A stretch of DNA of 64,000 bases from CAVWUA01 sp963758025 (GTDB taxonomy: Bacteria; Planctomycetota; Planctomycetia; Isosphaerales; Isosphaeraceae). This document shows, piece by piece, positions 50,950 through 60,139 of this stretch. The stretch's first letter is position 1, and every line of letters begins with the position of its first letter. Under the pieces are notes generated by a model, which saw only the letters and a list, made by a program, of their open reading frames with translations, was not told the DNA's origin and ran no database searches. A program made the position numbers and the translations under genes. Location of the stretch: contig CAVWUA010000001.1 in assembly GCA_963758025.1 (NCBI GenBank), forward strand, positions 248,001-312,000. Reading direction: 5' to 3'.

Positions 50950-51633
50950 TCAACCCACCTCGCCGCCCGGTCGGACACGCGGCACGATCTGTTCACGCAC
51001 CCACGCGCGGAACTGACGACCCCAGCGCGAGTGGTCCATGGTCTCGGAGAGCTTCAGCCACCGGACGACCTCCGAGAGTGGCAGGAACGGAAAACAGGGG
51101 CTCTGCGCCGACGCGGCGTAGGTTCCATCCGGCTGAAGCGTCAGGACGCTCAACGTCTCGCCGTCGAACCGCCAGACCTCCGGAACTCCCAGGGCGGCAT
51201 AGATTCCGATGCGGTCGAGCGAGCTGTGCGTGATGTCGATTTCGATCGCCAGGTCCGGCGGCGGGTCCACGGCCAGATCCAGCTCATGCCGACCGATCAT
51301 CCGTTCGGCGTTGCTCAGATAGAAGCATTCGTCCGGTTCCAGACCGCGCTGCTTGATCTCTCGACGGAACGTTGTCGAGCCAGCGACGATGCAGGGGATC
51401 TCCAGTTCCTCGCAAAGCGATTGGATCAGGAAACCCATCAACCGCGAGTATTGCTCGTGTGGCATTGAGGGTGACATGAGTTCCAGATTTCCCCGATCAT
51501 AGGTCAAGCGGATCGGCCGATCGCTCAGCAGCTTGAGCAAGGTCTCGTAGGCGTCCCAACCGATGCCGTGCAGGACGAAGCGTTGCTCGCCCGTGGACCG
51601 GGAGTGTGTTCGAGGTTCGCTGGTCGTCGCCAT
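50950..51633 (-). CDS. Uma2 (DUF820) family protein at the head of the fhc operon
   Basis: 227 residues, no shift. Family marks: RPIRLTYDRGNLELMSPSMP, GLEPDECFYLSNAERMIGRH, PPPDLAIEIDITHSSLDRIG and YAALGVPEVWRFDGE. The nuclease-type motif is D...E-x-D with Arg in place of the usual Lys, so activity is doubtful. The stop codon lies one base before fhcB, so it is probably translated together with the C1 genes. Whether it has any role in C1 metabolism or is a chance insertion is unknown. Close paralogue of 22369-23021. Confidence 0.82.
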   Translation of the reverse strand: MATTSEPRTHSRSTGEQRFVLHGIGWDAYETLLKLLSDRPIRLTYDRGNLELMSPSMPHEQYSRLMGFLIQSLCEELEIPCIVAGSTTFRREIKQRGLEPDECFYLSNAERMIGRHELDLAVDPPPDLAIEIDITHSSLDRIGIYAALGVPEVWRFDGETLSVLTLQPDGTYAASAQSPCFPFLPLSEVVRWLKLSETMDHSRWGRQFRAWVREQIVPRVRPGGEVG

Positions 51634-51790
51634 GCTCGGAGGTCCGATTTCAAAAAAGGCCCTGTCACCTCGTGCCTCAACCTGCATCGTAGCAAGCCCG
51701 TCCGCGCGAGGCCACCTTGAGATGGCGAGCCGGGGCGGCGACAATGAAACACGTTGGAACCTTCGCCGAAGCACCAGAGCCTCGATCCGC
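51634..51790. promoter_or_regulatory. Divergent promoter region of the two C1 operons
   Basis: 157 bases separate the Uma2-fhc-mch operon (minus) from the SDR-DUF6513-mptG operon (plus). Promoters for both must lie here or just inside the flanking genes. No clear -10/-35 pair or operator palindrome could be chosen by eye. Confidence 0.4.
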
Positions 51791-52564
51791 ATGAAAGACC
51801 GACCCGATCATCGTGAACTTCTCGGCCGTCGAATCGCCGTTCTTGGCTCGACCTCGGGCATCGGCCGCGCCGTGGCGCTGGAGCTGGCCCGGGCGGGGGC
51901 CGATGTGATCGTTCACGGTCGCTCATCCACGGAGGAAGCCCACGAAGTTGCCGACGCCTGCCGTCGATATGGGGGCCGGAGCGACGTGCTCATGGCCGAC
52001 CTGGCCGACCGGGACGCGACGGATCGGCTGGTCACCAGAGCCTGGGATCTCTGGGATGGCCTCGACGCCTGGCTGCACATCGCCGGGGCCGATACCCTGA
52101 CCGGCCCGGCCGCCGCGCTGGATTTTGACGCCAAGCTGGACATGCTCTGGGCCGTCGATGTCGCCGCCACGATCCGGCTCTGTCGGGCGGTCGGGCAACG
52201 CATGAAGGAACGCGGCTCCGGCACGATCCTGACGATGGGCTGGGACCAGGCGGAAACCGGCATGGAGGGGGATTCCGGCGAACTGTTCGCCGCGACCAAG
52301 GGGGCGATCATGGCCTTCACGCGCAGTCTGGCTCTGAGCCTCGCGCCCGAGGTCCGGGTCAATGCCCTGGCCCCCGGCTGGATCAAGACGGCCTGGGGGG
52401 AAACCGCCTCCGATCCCTGGCAAGAGCGGGTCCTCCGCGAGACCCCCCTCAAACGCTGGGGGACGCCCGAGGACGTGGCCCGGGTGGCCCGCTTTCTGGT
52501 CGGCCCCGAGGCGGCGTTCTTGACCGGTCAGATCTACCGCGTGAACGGTGGAGCGGTGCGTTAA
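51791..52564 (+). CDS. SDR-family protein lacking the catalytic Tyr
   Basis: 257 residues. The nucleotide-binding loop GSTSGIGRAVALELARAGAD and the HIAGADTLTGPAA segment are classical SDR. At the active site, however, the expected YxxxK reads LFAATKGA, so Phe replaces Tyr while Lys is kept, and the usual Ser position lies in TMGWDQAETG. The C-terminus (GQIYRVNGGAV) is normal. It opens the plus-strand C1 operon and ends 26 bases before DUF6513. A dihydromethanopterin-reductase-like or binding role is possible but unproven. Confidence 0.82.
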   Translation: MKDRPDHRELLGRRIAVLGSTSGIGRAVALELARAGADVIVHGRSSTEEAHEVADACRRYGGRSDVLMADLADRDATDRLVTRAWDLWDGLDAWLHIAGADTLTGPAAALDFDAKLDMLWAVDVAATIRLCRAVGQRMKERGSGTILTMGWDQAETGMEGDSGELFAATKGAIMAFTRSLALSLAPEVRVNALAPGWIKTAWGETASDPWQERVLRETPLKRWGTPEDVARVARFLVGPEAAFLTGQIYRVNGGAVR

Positions 52565-52589
52565 GTTCTTTTCCGACAGGCCAGAACTC

Positions 52590-53991
52590 GTGGACTCAAC
52601 GACCTTCGAGCCTCCTCGCATCCTGTTCGTAACCGGACGACTCGCCGAGTTCGCCCTGCGACGGGTTCTCGACGATTTGGCGCCTCGCGTGGGTTTCGTG
52701 CCCGAGATCGCCGTGATGCCGATCTCGGTGGCTGCCTTGATGCCGCCGAAGTGGGTGGCGAGGCATCTGGACGTCCCGCCCGGAATCCATCGGGTAATCC
52801 TGCCCGGCCATTGTCGGGGCGACCTCTCCCCGGTCATCGAGAAGGCAGGGGCGGCGGAGGTGGAGCTTGGGCCGGAAGACCTCCGCGACCTGCCCCGCCA
52901 TTTCGGCCGGGCCGATCCGCGTCTTGAGGGCTATGGCGCGTTTGACATCGAGATTCTCGCCGAGATCAACCACGCTCCGCAGCTCTCGATGGCCGAGTTG
53001 CTCGATCAGGCCGCGCGATTCCGGGCAGAGGGAGCCGATCGCATTGACCTGGGGTGCGACCCCGGCGGTCCCTGGCGAGGCGTGCGGGAGGCGGTCGCCG
53101 CGCTCGTCGAGGCGGGGCATCGCGTCTCGATCGACAGCTTCGATCCGATGGAAGTGGCCCTCGCCGTCGAGGCCGGGGCGGACCTGGTGCTGAGTGTCAA
53201 CGCGACGAACCGCGAACACGCGCCGGACTGGGGGGTCGAGGTGGTCGCCATTCCCGACCAGCCCGGTACACTCGACGGACTCGACGCGACGATCGATTTT
53301 CTGGACGCGAAGCGCGTCCCGTTCCGGATCGATCCGATCCTGGAGCCGATCGGATTCGGCTTCGCCGCGTCGCTCGGACGCTACCTGGACGTTCGTCGGC
53401 GCTTTCCTGACGCGGATCTGATGATGGGCATCGGCAACCTGACCGAGTTGACTGACGTTGACTCGGCCGGGGTCAACACGCTGCTCATCGGCTTCTGTCA
53501 GGAGTTGCGGGTGGGCAGCGTCCTGACCACCGCCGTCATCAACTGGGCGCGAACGTCCGTCCGGGAGATCGACCTGGCCCGCCGGCTGGCGTACCATGCC
53601 GTGAATCAAAGGACCTTGCCCAAGCACCTGGAACCGGATCTCGTGATGCTCCGCGACCCGAAGGTCGAGCGATTTGGCCGCGACGGGCTGGACGAACTGG
53701 CGAAGCGGATCAAGGACCCGAACTGGCGGATCTTCGCCGAGGACGGCCGGCTCTACGCGATCAACGGTGCGCATTTCCTCTCGGATAACGACCCATTCGC
53801 CCTGTTCGACCAGATGGGGATCGACGACGTCTCTCACGCGTTTTACCTTGGATATGAGTTGATGAAGGCAAAGACGGCGTTGACTCTGAGCAAGAACTAC
53901 CAGCAGGACCAGGCCTTGCGCTGGGGCATGTTGACCGAGCCGGAGATCAGCGCCCAAGATCGCCGCAAAGGCATCGGGGGAGACGTCGTGA
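52590..53991 (+). CDS. DUF6513, dihydropteroate-synthase-like protein
   Basis: About 466 residues from GTG 52590. The N-terminal third (RILFVTGRLAEFALRRVLDD) precedes a TIM-barrel region resembling pterin-binding dihydropteroate synthases (GADRIDLGCDPGG, VSIDSFDPMEVALAVEAGAD, LSVNATNREHAPDW). The family is confined to organisms with H4MPT genes and is suspected to act in cofactor assembly. The frame as given runs on into DUF447, but the +1 frame ends with a TGA at 53989-53991 that overlaps the DUF447 GTG, so a natural end there is likely. Confidence 0.85.
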
Positions 53992-54582
53992 TCTTGGAAG
54001 GGATCGTCACGACGCTGGACCCGGCGGGCGTGCTGAACGTCGCGCCAATGGGACCGCGGGTCGAGCCGGACATGCGGCGGTTCGTGCTGCGTCCGTACAA
54101 GACCTCGACCACGTACCGCAATCTCAAGGCGCACGGTGAAGGGGTCTTTCACGTCACCGATGATGTCCTGATGCTGGCTCAGGGGGCCATCGGCCGGGTG
54201 GAAGAGGCCCCGACACGCCCCGCGGAGGTCGTCCGGGGGCGTATCCTGACGGACGCGTGTCGTTGTTACGAATTCCGTGTGACGGAGATCGACGACCGCG
54301 AGGATCGCACGACGATTCACGTCGAGACGGTCGCTCAAGGCCGTTTTCGCGACTTTTTCGGTCTGAATCGGGCCAAGCACGCGGTGGTCGAGGCGGCGAT
54401 CCTCGCCACGAGGACCGAGTTTTTGTCGTTGACCTCGATTCTCGCCGAATACCGTAAGCTGGCCGTGCTCGTCGAGAAGACGGGTGGCGCGCCAGGAGCG
54501 AGCGGCCTTTTCCCTGTTGACCGAGCACGTGCGCGAGGCCGCGCGTCGCCTCGGCCTGGACCCGGATGCCTTGCCGTCATGA
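53988..54582 (+). CDS. DUF447 family protein, one frameshift
   Basis: About 197 residues. GTG 53988 follows GGGGGAGA. The flavin-reductase-like split-barrel family marks are VILEGIVTTLDPAGVLNVAP, FHVTDDVLMLAQGAIG and HAVVEAAILATRTEFLSL. After a one-base shift near 54490 the sequence reads ERAAFSLLTEHVREAARRLG and ends DPDALPS with a TGA that overlaps the mptG ATG (ATGA). Present in methanogens and in bacterial archaeal-type C1 clusters; function not established. Confidence 0.82.
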
Positions 54583-55550
54583 GCGTTGTGCAGATCGACA
54601 CCGCCAGCCGTCTGCATTTCGGCCTGCTGGGCTGGGGACCAGACGCTTACCGGCAGTTCGGTGGCGTCGGATTGATGGTCGATCGACCGGGGTTGAGGAT
54701 CGAGGCTCGTCCCGCCGCGTGCTGGGAGGCATCGGGTCCGCTGGCGGAACGTGCGTTGAAGGTTGCCCGGAGTGTCGCCGAATCGCTGTCAGGTCAGGGC
54801 GTGACCGTCCCTCGCGTCTCCTTCCATGTCCAACGCGGGGCCCCCGAGCATGTCGGTCTGGGGACGGGGACTCAACTGAGTCTGGCCGTGGCTCGCCTCC
54901 TGGGCGAATTTGCGGGTTGTGGCGCCCTGCCCGTCGAGCAACTCGCGTCGCTGACCTGTCGGGGAAAGCGGTCGGGGGTCGGTCTGCATGGATTCGCCCA
55001 CGGGGGGTTGATCGTCGATGGCGGTCGGCGCGGCGACGGCGAGAACGTGCCGCCGCTGCTGGTTCAATCGGTGTTTCCGACGGACTGGCGGGTTTTGATC
55101 GTACTGCCGTTGACCACGGCCGGATTGCACGGACAGGGGGAAATCGAAGCCTTTCGCCGTCTCCCGCCCGTTCCGGAGGCCGTCAACGACCGACTCTGCC
55201 GCCTGGTGCTGCTCGGTCTGCTCCCGGCGCTGGCGGAACACGACCTTGAAGGGTTCGGCAAGGCGTTGACCGAGTTACAGCAGCATGTCGGACGTCTCTT
55301 CGCTCCCGCGCAAGGTGGCAGCCTCTTTCAGGGGCCGCAATCGGAGGCGATCGTCTCCCACCTCCGAACCGAGGGACTGCACGGCGTCGGCCAGAGTTCC
55401 TGGGGACCAGCGCTCTATGGGTTCTGCGCCGAGGACACCGACCGTCAGACCGCCGTGCTCGATCGGCTCCGTGATCGGTTCTCCCTCGGTCCCGCGGCCG
55501 CGTTCTGGACCGAGGCCCGTCCCCGAGGCGCGACGGTCACGATCCTGTAA
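54579..55550 (+). CDS. mptG: Beta-ribofuranosylaminobenzene 5'-phosphate synthase
   Basis: 323 residues, a GHMP-kinase-fold protein. Key segments: VQIDTASRLHFGLLGWGPDA, the GHMP loop HVGLGTGTQLSLAVARLLGE, KRSGVGLHGFAHGGLIVDGG and GVGQSSWGPALYGFC. The enzyme condenses 4-aminobenzoate with PRPP, releasing CO2, as the first committed step of the H4MPT arylamine part. It is a strong marker that the organism makes its own H4MPT. The ATG overlaps the corrected DUF447 stop by four bases. Confidence 0.93.
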   Translation: MSVVQIDTASRLHFGLLGWGPDAYRQFGGVGLMVDRPGLRIEARPAACWEASGPLAERALKVARSVAESLSGQGVTVPRVSFHVQRGAPEHVGLGTGTQLSLAVARLLGEFAGCGALPVEQLASLTCRGKRSGVGLHGFAHGGLIVDGGRRGDGENVPPLLVQSVFPTDWRVLIVLPLTTAGLHGQGEIEAFRRLPPVPEAVNDRLCRLVLLGLLPALAEHDLEGFGKALTELQQHVGRLFAPAQGGSLFQGPQSEAIVSHLRTEGLHGVGQSSWGPALYGFCAEDTDRQTAVLDRLRDRFSLGPAAAFWTEARPRGATVTIL

Positions 55551-55569
55551 TCCTGGCCGACCGACAAAA

Positions 55570-55607
55570 ACGCCCCCGCCCGTGGGCGGGTCCACGGGCG
55601 GGGGCGT
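55570..55607 (-). terminator. Strong intrinsic terminator
   Basis: ACGCCCCCGCCCGTGG (55570-55585) and CCACGGGCGGGGGCGT (55592-55607) form a perfect 16-base-pair stem with a six-base loop. On the minus strand it is followed directly by TTTTT, which suits the CAP-domain gene ending at 55645. It also lies 20 bases after the mptG stop and may block both convergent transcripts. Confidence 0.85.
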
Positions 55608-55644
55608 CACGCGATGATTGGCGGGGACCGTCAGAGGCCCGCGC

Positions 55645-56957
55645 TCAGGGCTGAGATTTGGCCGCCTTCCAGGCCGTCCAGTTGACCACCCACTCGGAGT
55701 CGAAGACAGCGTCGGCTTCCGTTGAGGAGATCGTGTTCTTCGAGGTTGCGGAACCACTCGTGGTTTCCGACTTGGTCGTGTCGCTGGTCGTGGTCGGGGT
55801 CGGCTGTTGTTGCTGCTGTTGCATATTGGCCGTGGTCGTGGTTGGCTGTTGCTGCTGCGTGTTGACCGGGGTCGTCGGCTGTTGCTGTTGTGTTTTGGTC
55901 ACAGTAGTAACGGTGGTGTCGTTTTTCGGGGTGTCCTGCTTCGGGGCCTCAGGCGGAGTGGTGGCCTGGGTTTTCTGGGGGGATGGGGTGGTGTTGGTCG
56001 ACTTTGCCACCACGGCTTCCTGCGGGACCGTATTCTGCCAGGGGTCGCTCAGGATGAAGTCGACCTTGACGTTCTGGTCGTTGACGACGACGTCCTGGCT
56101 TCGCACGACCTTGCCGCCGACGCGGGCCGTGACTTGATAACGGCCCGGGTTCAGGCCGCTCGACTGGTAGCCGCCGGAACCCCATGTGCTGTCGTGCTCG
56201 ACCGAGCCGGTGTCGAGGTTCTTGATCTCGACGTCCACGCCCCCCTGGCCTTCACCGATGCTGTAGAAGTGGTCCTTGTCGGTGTCGCTGTAGGCCACGC
56301 CGAGAATCTTGGCCTTGGAGCCGGCCTGGAGGCCGAAGTTCTGGGTGATTACCTTCGGGACCGAAGCCCGAGACGCGACGAGTCGGCGATCCCGATGCCG
56401 ATCTCCTTCATCGCGTTGTCGCTGTTGCTGTCCGGCTCCATGATGTTCCTGCGGTGGCCCTTGTCCTCAACGCCCCAGTCATACAGGAAGGCGTCGATGG
56501 CGTTGACCTCCGACTTGGCGTAGGCGAAGGCGTTCTCCGCCCCCTTCAGCCGGTTCGTGTAGCCGGCCCGCGTCATCCGGGCGTTCGGGTCGGAACCATC
56601 CGAGCCGTTGTGCGACTGGAACCCGTTGATGGCCATGTCCTGGCTGTGTGCCTGGGCGGCCTGGGCAAGCTGGGTGTTCCAGGACAGGGCGGGCTTGGGC
56701 TGGCTCGCCGCGATCTGGTCGTGGACGCTCTGGGCGCTGACGCCGTAGAAATTCAGGGTGGAGAGAACGTCCGGCGTGAGGTCCTTCAGGAGGTGGTCCG
56801 CCCCCTGGCCCGGGTGGGTCCGAACCTCATTGATCCGTTCCATCATGTACTGGGCCTGGGCCGTCGGCTCACCGCCCGGCATCAATCCGGACGACATCAC
56901 CTCACGCTTTTCCAGGCACTCCAGTTGCGGCGATCGTCGCAGTTTGGGCCGAGCCAT
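55645..56957 (-). CDS. Secreted CAP/SCP-domain protein with Gln/Thr-rich tail, one frameshift
   Basis: About 437 residues. The N-terminus MARPKLRRSPQLECLEKREV ends in the planctomycete sorting motif (LECLEKREVMSS). A CAP domain follows with its hallmark motifs (HSQDMAINGFQSH, LKGAENAFAYAKS, DKGHRRNIMEPD). A shift near 56370 leads to a beta-sandwich-like region (NPGRYQVTARVGGKVVRSQD) and a low-complexity tail of Gln and Thr runs (QQQQPTTPVNTQQQQPTTTT). CAP proteins act outside the cell, often in lipid or wall binding. A perfect terminator follows. Confidence 0.8.
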
Positions 56958-57574
56958 GAGAACCTCCCTGTCTTATTCCAAAGTTCACCCGGATGGGTGT
57001 CAGGCGGTCGATCCGAAGGAGACCCTCCTGTCTCCAGGCAGGGTCTCGGTCCGATAGCCGTTCTGACTTAAGTCTTTATTTTCTCAGGTTGAACGTCCGT
57101 GTCAGCTCGGCGGCTCACTCCTAAGGCAACCACCATGCCACAGGCCGGGAGAATCGCGGGAAAAATCGGAGGAATGGTCGGAACTCCTTGCCCGGCAATG
57201 AGAAAGAAAATCGTTCAATTTTCGATGCGTTTCGGACGACGCGGTGAACCGCTCCGGGAGCCGTTTGGAAAACCTCGGGAGGACCGGGTAGGGCAAACTT
57301 ACAAAACGGCGGTTTTTACAAGCCGGTCGTGAGATCCCGAACAACGGAAAATCTTCTAAAGTTTCGGGTTACGCCGATCGAAGCGGGTCGTCCCGTCCGA
57401 GCCAAGCTCGGGATCAGCGGGGTTGTGAGGGGCCGGGAGAGAGGCATTCGCCGGACGATCGGCGCGATCGGGAACCCGTCGGCGGTCCGGCGCCGGTCTT
57501 GCAGAGGCGTTCCGGGCTGGATAGCCTTGGGGGCAAGACGCTTCGGACGACATGAACTCCCAGGGGAGAGGGCC
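56958..57574. other. Long divergent intergenic region
   Basis: 617 bases between the CAP gene and the phosphohexomutase gene. It includes a dyad GAGACCCT/AGGGTCTC with inner CCTG/CAGG at 57019-57047, in the probable 5' leader of the CAP gene, and an AT-richer patch around 57200-57225. Both promoters are expected here. No credible gene was found. Confidence 0.5.
57019..57047. other. Hairpin in the CAP gene leader
   Basis: GAGACCCT pairs with AGGGTCTC and CCTG with CAGG, with a single bulged C and a TCTC loop. It lies 62 bases upstream of the CAP gene start on the minus strand and has no following T-run, so it is not a simple terminator. A regulatory role is only a guess. Confidence 0.35.
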
Positions 57575-59425
57575 ATGGCATCGCTCGACGAGACGCTGGA
57601 ACAGGTCGCGCAGGCCGAGAAGGGGGAAGATCTTTCCAAGGCCGCCGCGGCGAACATGCGACGCTGGCTGACGGAGCCGCCATTCGCCAGGTATCGGGAC
57701 CGTCTGACTGAGGACATCGCCCGGGGCAACTGGAAGGACCTGGACGATGCGTTCTACGCCGTCCTGGAGTTCGGCACCGGGGGGCGTCGCGGTCGGATGT
57801 ACCCGGTTGGCACCAACGTCCTGAACGAGCGGACGATGGCCGAGAGCGCGCGCGGCCTGGCCGACTATGTGGTCCGAACCAAGGGGGCGGAGGCCTCTCG
57901 CTCGTGTGTCATCGCCCGCGACCCCCGGCACAACTCCCCCGAGTTCGCCCGGCTCTGCGCCCGGGTTCTGGCCGCCGCCGGGTTCACGGTGTACCTGTTC
58001 GAGGAACCGCGGTCGACCCCCCTGCTCTCCTTCGCCGTACGGCATCTGAACTGTGACGCGGGGATCATGATCACGGCCTCGCACAATCCCCCGTCCGACA
58101 ACGGCTTCAAGTGCTACGCGGCGACCGGCGGCCAGGTCATTCCGCCCGACGACGCCGGAATCATCGAGTGCGTCAAGGCGGCCTCCGACCGCGAGATTCC
58201 CGAGGCCGACTTCGACAAGGCCGTGGCCGATGGCTCGATCGTCCTGGCCGGGGCCGAGGTGGACGAGGCGTACCTGAATGCCGTGGTGGGCGAGTCGGTC
58301 AGCCACGCCCGCGACCTGTCGATCGTGTACACGCCGATGCACGGCGTGGGGGAAACCTCGGTGGCCGCCGCCTTGACGCGCGCCGGGTTCGCCAAGGTCA
58401 ACGTGCTGGAGTCTCAGCGCACCCCCAACGGCGACTTCCCTAACGTCCCGGGGCACGTCTCGAACCCCGAGATCGCCAGGACGCTCGACGCCGCGATCGC
58501 CGAGGCCAGGGCCACGAACGCGGAACTGGTGATCGCCAGCGACCCCGACGCCGACCGCATCGGCGTGGCCGTGCCGGTCACGGGGGACCCCCGCGGCGAG
58601 TGGACGACTCTGGATGGCAACCAGATCGGCGTCTTGATCGCCGCGTTCGTGATGAAGGAGACCGAGGCCGCCGGCCGGCTCCGCAAGGATCACTACCTGG
58701 TCACCACGCTCGTCTCGACCGAGATGGCCCGCGCCCTGGCGAACCGGGAGGGGATTCGCACCGAGGACGACCTGCTCGTCGGCTTCAAGTGGATCGGCAA
58801 GCGGATCGACGAGGCCGGGCCGATCGGCTTCCTGTTCGGCTTCGAGGAATCGCACGGCTACCTGAAGGGGACCTACGCCCGCGACAAGGATGCGTCCGTG
58901 GCCGCCCTCCTGTTCGCCGAGCTGGCCGCGACCGTCAAGGATCGCAAGCAGACCGTCCTGGAATACCTCGACGACCTCTACATCGACGTCGGCCATTACG
59001 GCGAGCGGCTCATCAACAAGGTAATGACGGGCCGACAGGGGGCCGCGCAGATCAAGCAGCTCATGGCCGCCTTCCGCGAGACGCCCCCCATGCACATCGG
59101 CGGGCTCGACGTGGTGGATGTTTATGACTACAAGACCCACGAGATCCGCCCCGTTTCGGCCAAGGGGAACGAACCTCGCCTCCTGGCCAACCCCTCGGGG
59201 GACCTGCTGATCTTCCACCTCTCCGCCCCCGGCGTTCGGTTCGCCGCGCGGCCCTCGGGGACCGAGCCGAAGATCAAGTTCTACCTCTTCGCCCGCACCG
59301 ACACCGAAGGGGTCAACGACCGCGAGAAACTCGTCGAGATCAAGCGGCAGACGGCCCAACGACTTGACCAGATGGCGTCCGACATCGAAAAATACGTACA
59401 GCAGGCCGTGGTGGAAACCGGCTGA
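57575..59425 (+). CDS. Phosphoglucomutase/phosphomannomutase
   Basis: 616 residues, no shift. The phosphoserine loop is ITASHNPPSDNGFKCY (Ser near residue 169). The metal loop is ASDPDADRIGVAVP, the sugar-binding segment FGFEESHGYLKGTYARDKD, and the phosphate-binding end ARPSGTEPKIKFYLFARTD. The domain order and length resemble PgcA-type alpha-phosphoglucomutases. It interconverts hexose 1- and 6-phosphates for cell-surface sugar and storage synthesis. ATG 57575 follows GGGGAGAGG; the gene stands alone. Confidence 0.93.
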   Translation: MASLDETLEQVAQAEKGEDLSKAAAANMRRWLTEPPFARYRDRLTEDIARGNWKDLDDAFYAVLEFGTGGRRGRMYPVGTNVLNERTMAESARGLADYVVRTKGAEASRSCVIARDPRHNSPEFARLCARVLAAAGFTVYLFEEPRSTPLLSFAVRHLNCDAGIMITASHNPPSDNGFKCYAATGGQVIPPDDAGIIECVKAASDREIPEADFDKAVADGSIVLAGAEVDEAYLNAVVGESVSHARDLSIVYTPMHGVGETSVAAALTRAGFAKVNVLESQRTPNGDFPNVPGHVSNPEIARTLDAAIAEARATNAELVIASDPDADRIGVAVPVTGDPRGEWTTLDGNQIGVLIAAFVMKETEAAGRLRKDHYLVTTLVSTEMARALANREGIRTEDDLLVGFKWIGKRIDEAGPIGFLFGFEESHGYLKGTYARDKDASVAALLFAELAATVKDRKQTVLEYLDDLYIDVGHYGERLINKVMTGRQGAAQIKQLMAAFRETPPMHIGGLDVVDVYDYKTHEIRPVSAKGNEPRLLANPSGDLLIFHLSAPGVRFAARPSGTEPKIKFYLFARTDTEGVNDREKLVEIKRQTAQRLDQMASDIEKYVQQAVVETG

Positions 59426-59488
59426 GAGTCCGACCTCCGACAACGAGCGAGCATGTGTGGGATAGCACCGATCAGCGAGGGATTGAAC

Positions 59489-60073
59489 ATGGCGTCGCTC
59501 GTGGAATTTCTCCGTTCCGGCCGTTTCGGACCACTGGCCACGGGTATGTCCAGGAACACCGTGCGCGACTTGCTTGGCGAACCAACGGACCATTCCCTAC
59601 GGACGTCACCGGAGATCGGGAAGTACGGATCACTCCAGCTCGGTTTCTCCAGGCGTTCCGATGGCGGTGAACCCGTTCTGGCGTCGATCCACCTCGCATT
59701 CCAGACCCCCGACCTGGATCTGCCCGAGGCGCTGGAGATCGACGAGGATTGGGTGCCATCCGGGGAAACATCGCGTGACGAATGCCGTTCTCATCTGGAT
59801 TCCGTCGGGATACCCATCATCGGGGGAGTCGCGACAGGGCCAGATCAACATTTCATTTTGAAATCGTCCGTGCGCGTGACGTTTGATCGAGGCAGGCTTC
59901 ATCACATCAGCTATACCGCCAGGCGTGAGCCGGACAACAAGCAGCTCTCCGTGACCATTCCGAAGGCGGATCTGGAGGCGATCGGCCGCGAAGCGAGAGC
60001 GCGTGGAGTCTCAGTTTCGGCACTCTGTTCGCAATGGATTGTCGAGCGGGTGAGCAGCCTCCAGCCTCAGTAG
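59489..60073 (+). CDS. Hypothetical protein with ribbon-helix-helix-like C-terminus
   Basis: 194 residues from ATG 59489 (GAGG nine bases upstream); an in-frame ATG at 59453 is the alternative. The N-terminal part (FLRSGRFGPLATGMSRNTVRDLLGEP) resembles small orphan proteins with a 'GMSRxxVRxLLG' motif. The C-terminal 45 residues (KQLSVTIPKADLEAIGREAR, then GVSVSALCSQWIVERV) have the strand-helix-helix pattern of CopG/Arc-type ribbon-helix-helix domains. This may be a DNA-binding or antitoxin-like protein. The fold reading is by eye. Confidence 0.6.
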   Translation: MASLVEFLRSGRFGPLATGMSRNTVRDLLGEPTDHSLRTSPEIGKYGSLQLGFSRRSDGGEPVLASIHLAFQTPDLDLPEALEIDEDWVPSGETSRDECRSHLDSVGIPIIGGVATGPDQHFILKSSVRVTFDRGRLHHISYTARREPDNKQLSVTIPKADLEAIGREARARGVSVSALCSQWIVERVSSLQPQ

Positions 60074-60139
60074 TGTGTGTTGAGGTCCAAATCGATTCAG
60101 CGGATTGTGTTTCTTTCATCCTGAGACGGAGTCAGCCCC

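Noticed and set aside
52590..55550. A natural 1000-residue triple-fusion enzyme
   Set aside because: Both junctions show stop/start overlaps in the neighbouring frame and the linker in the given frame (PVDRARARGRASPRPGPG) looks like out-of-frame translation.
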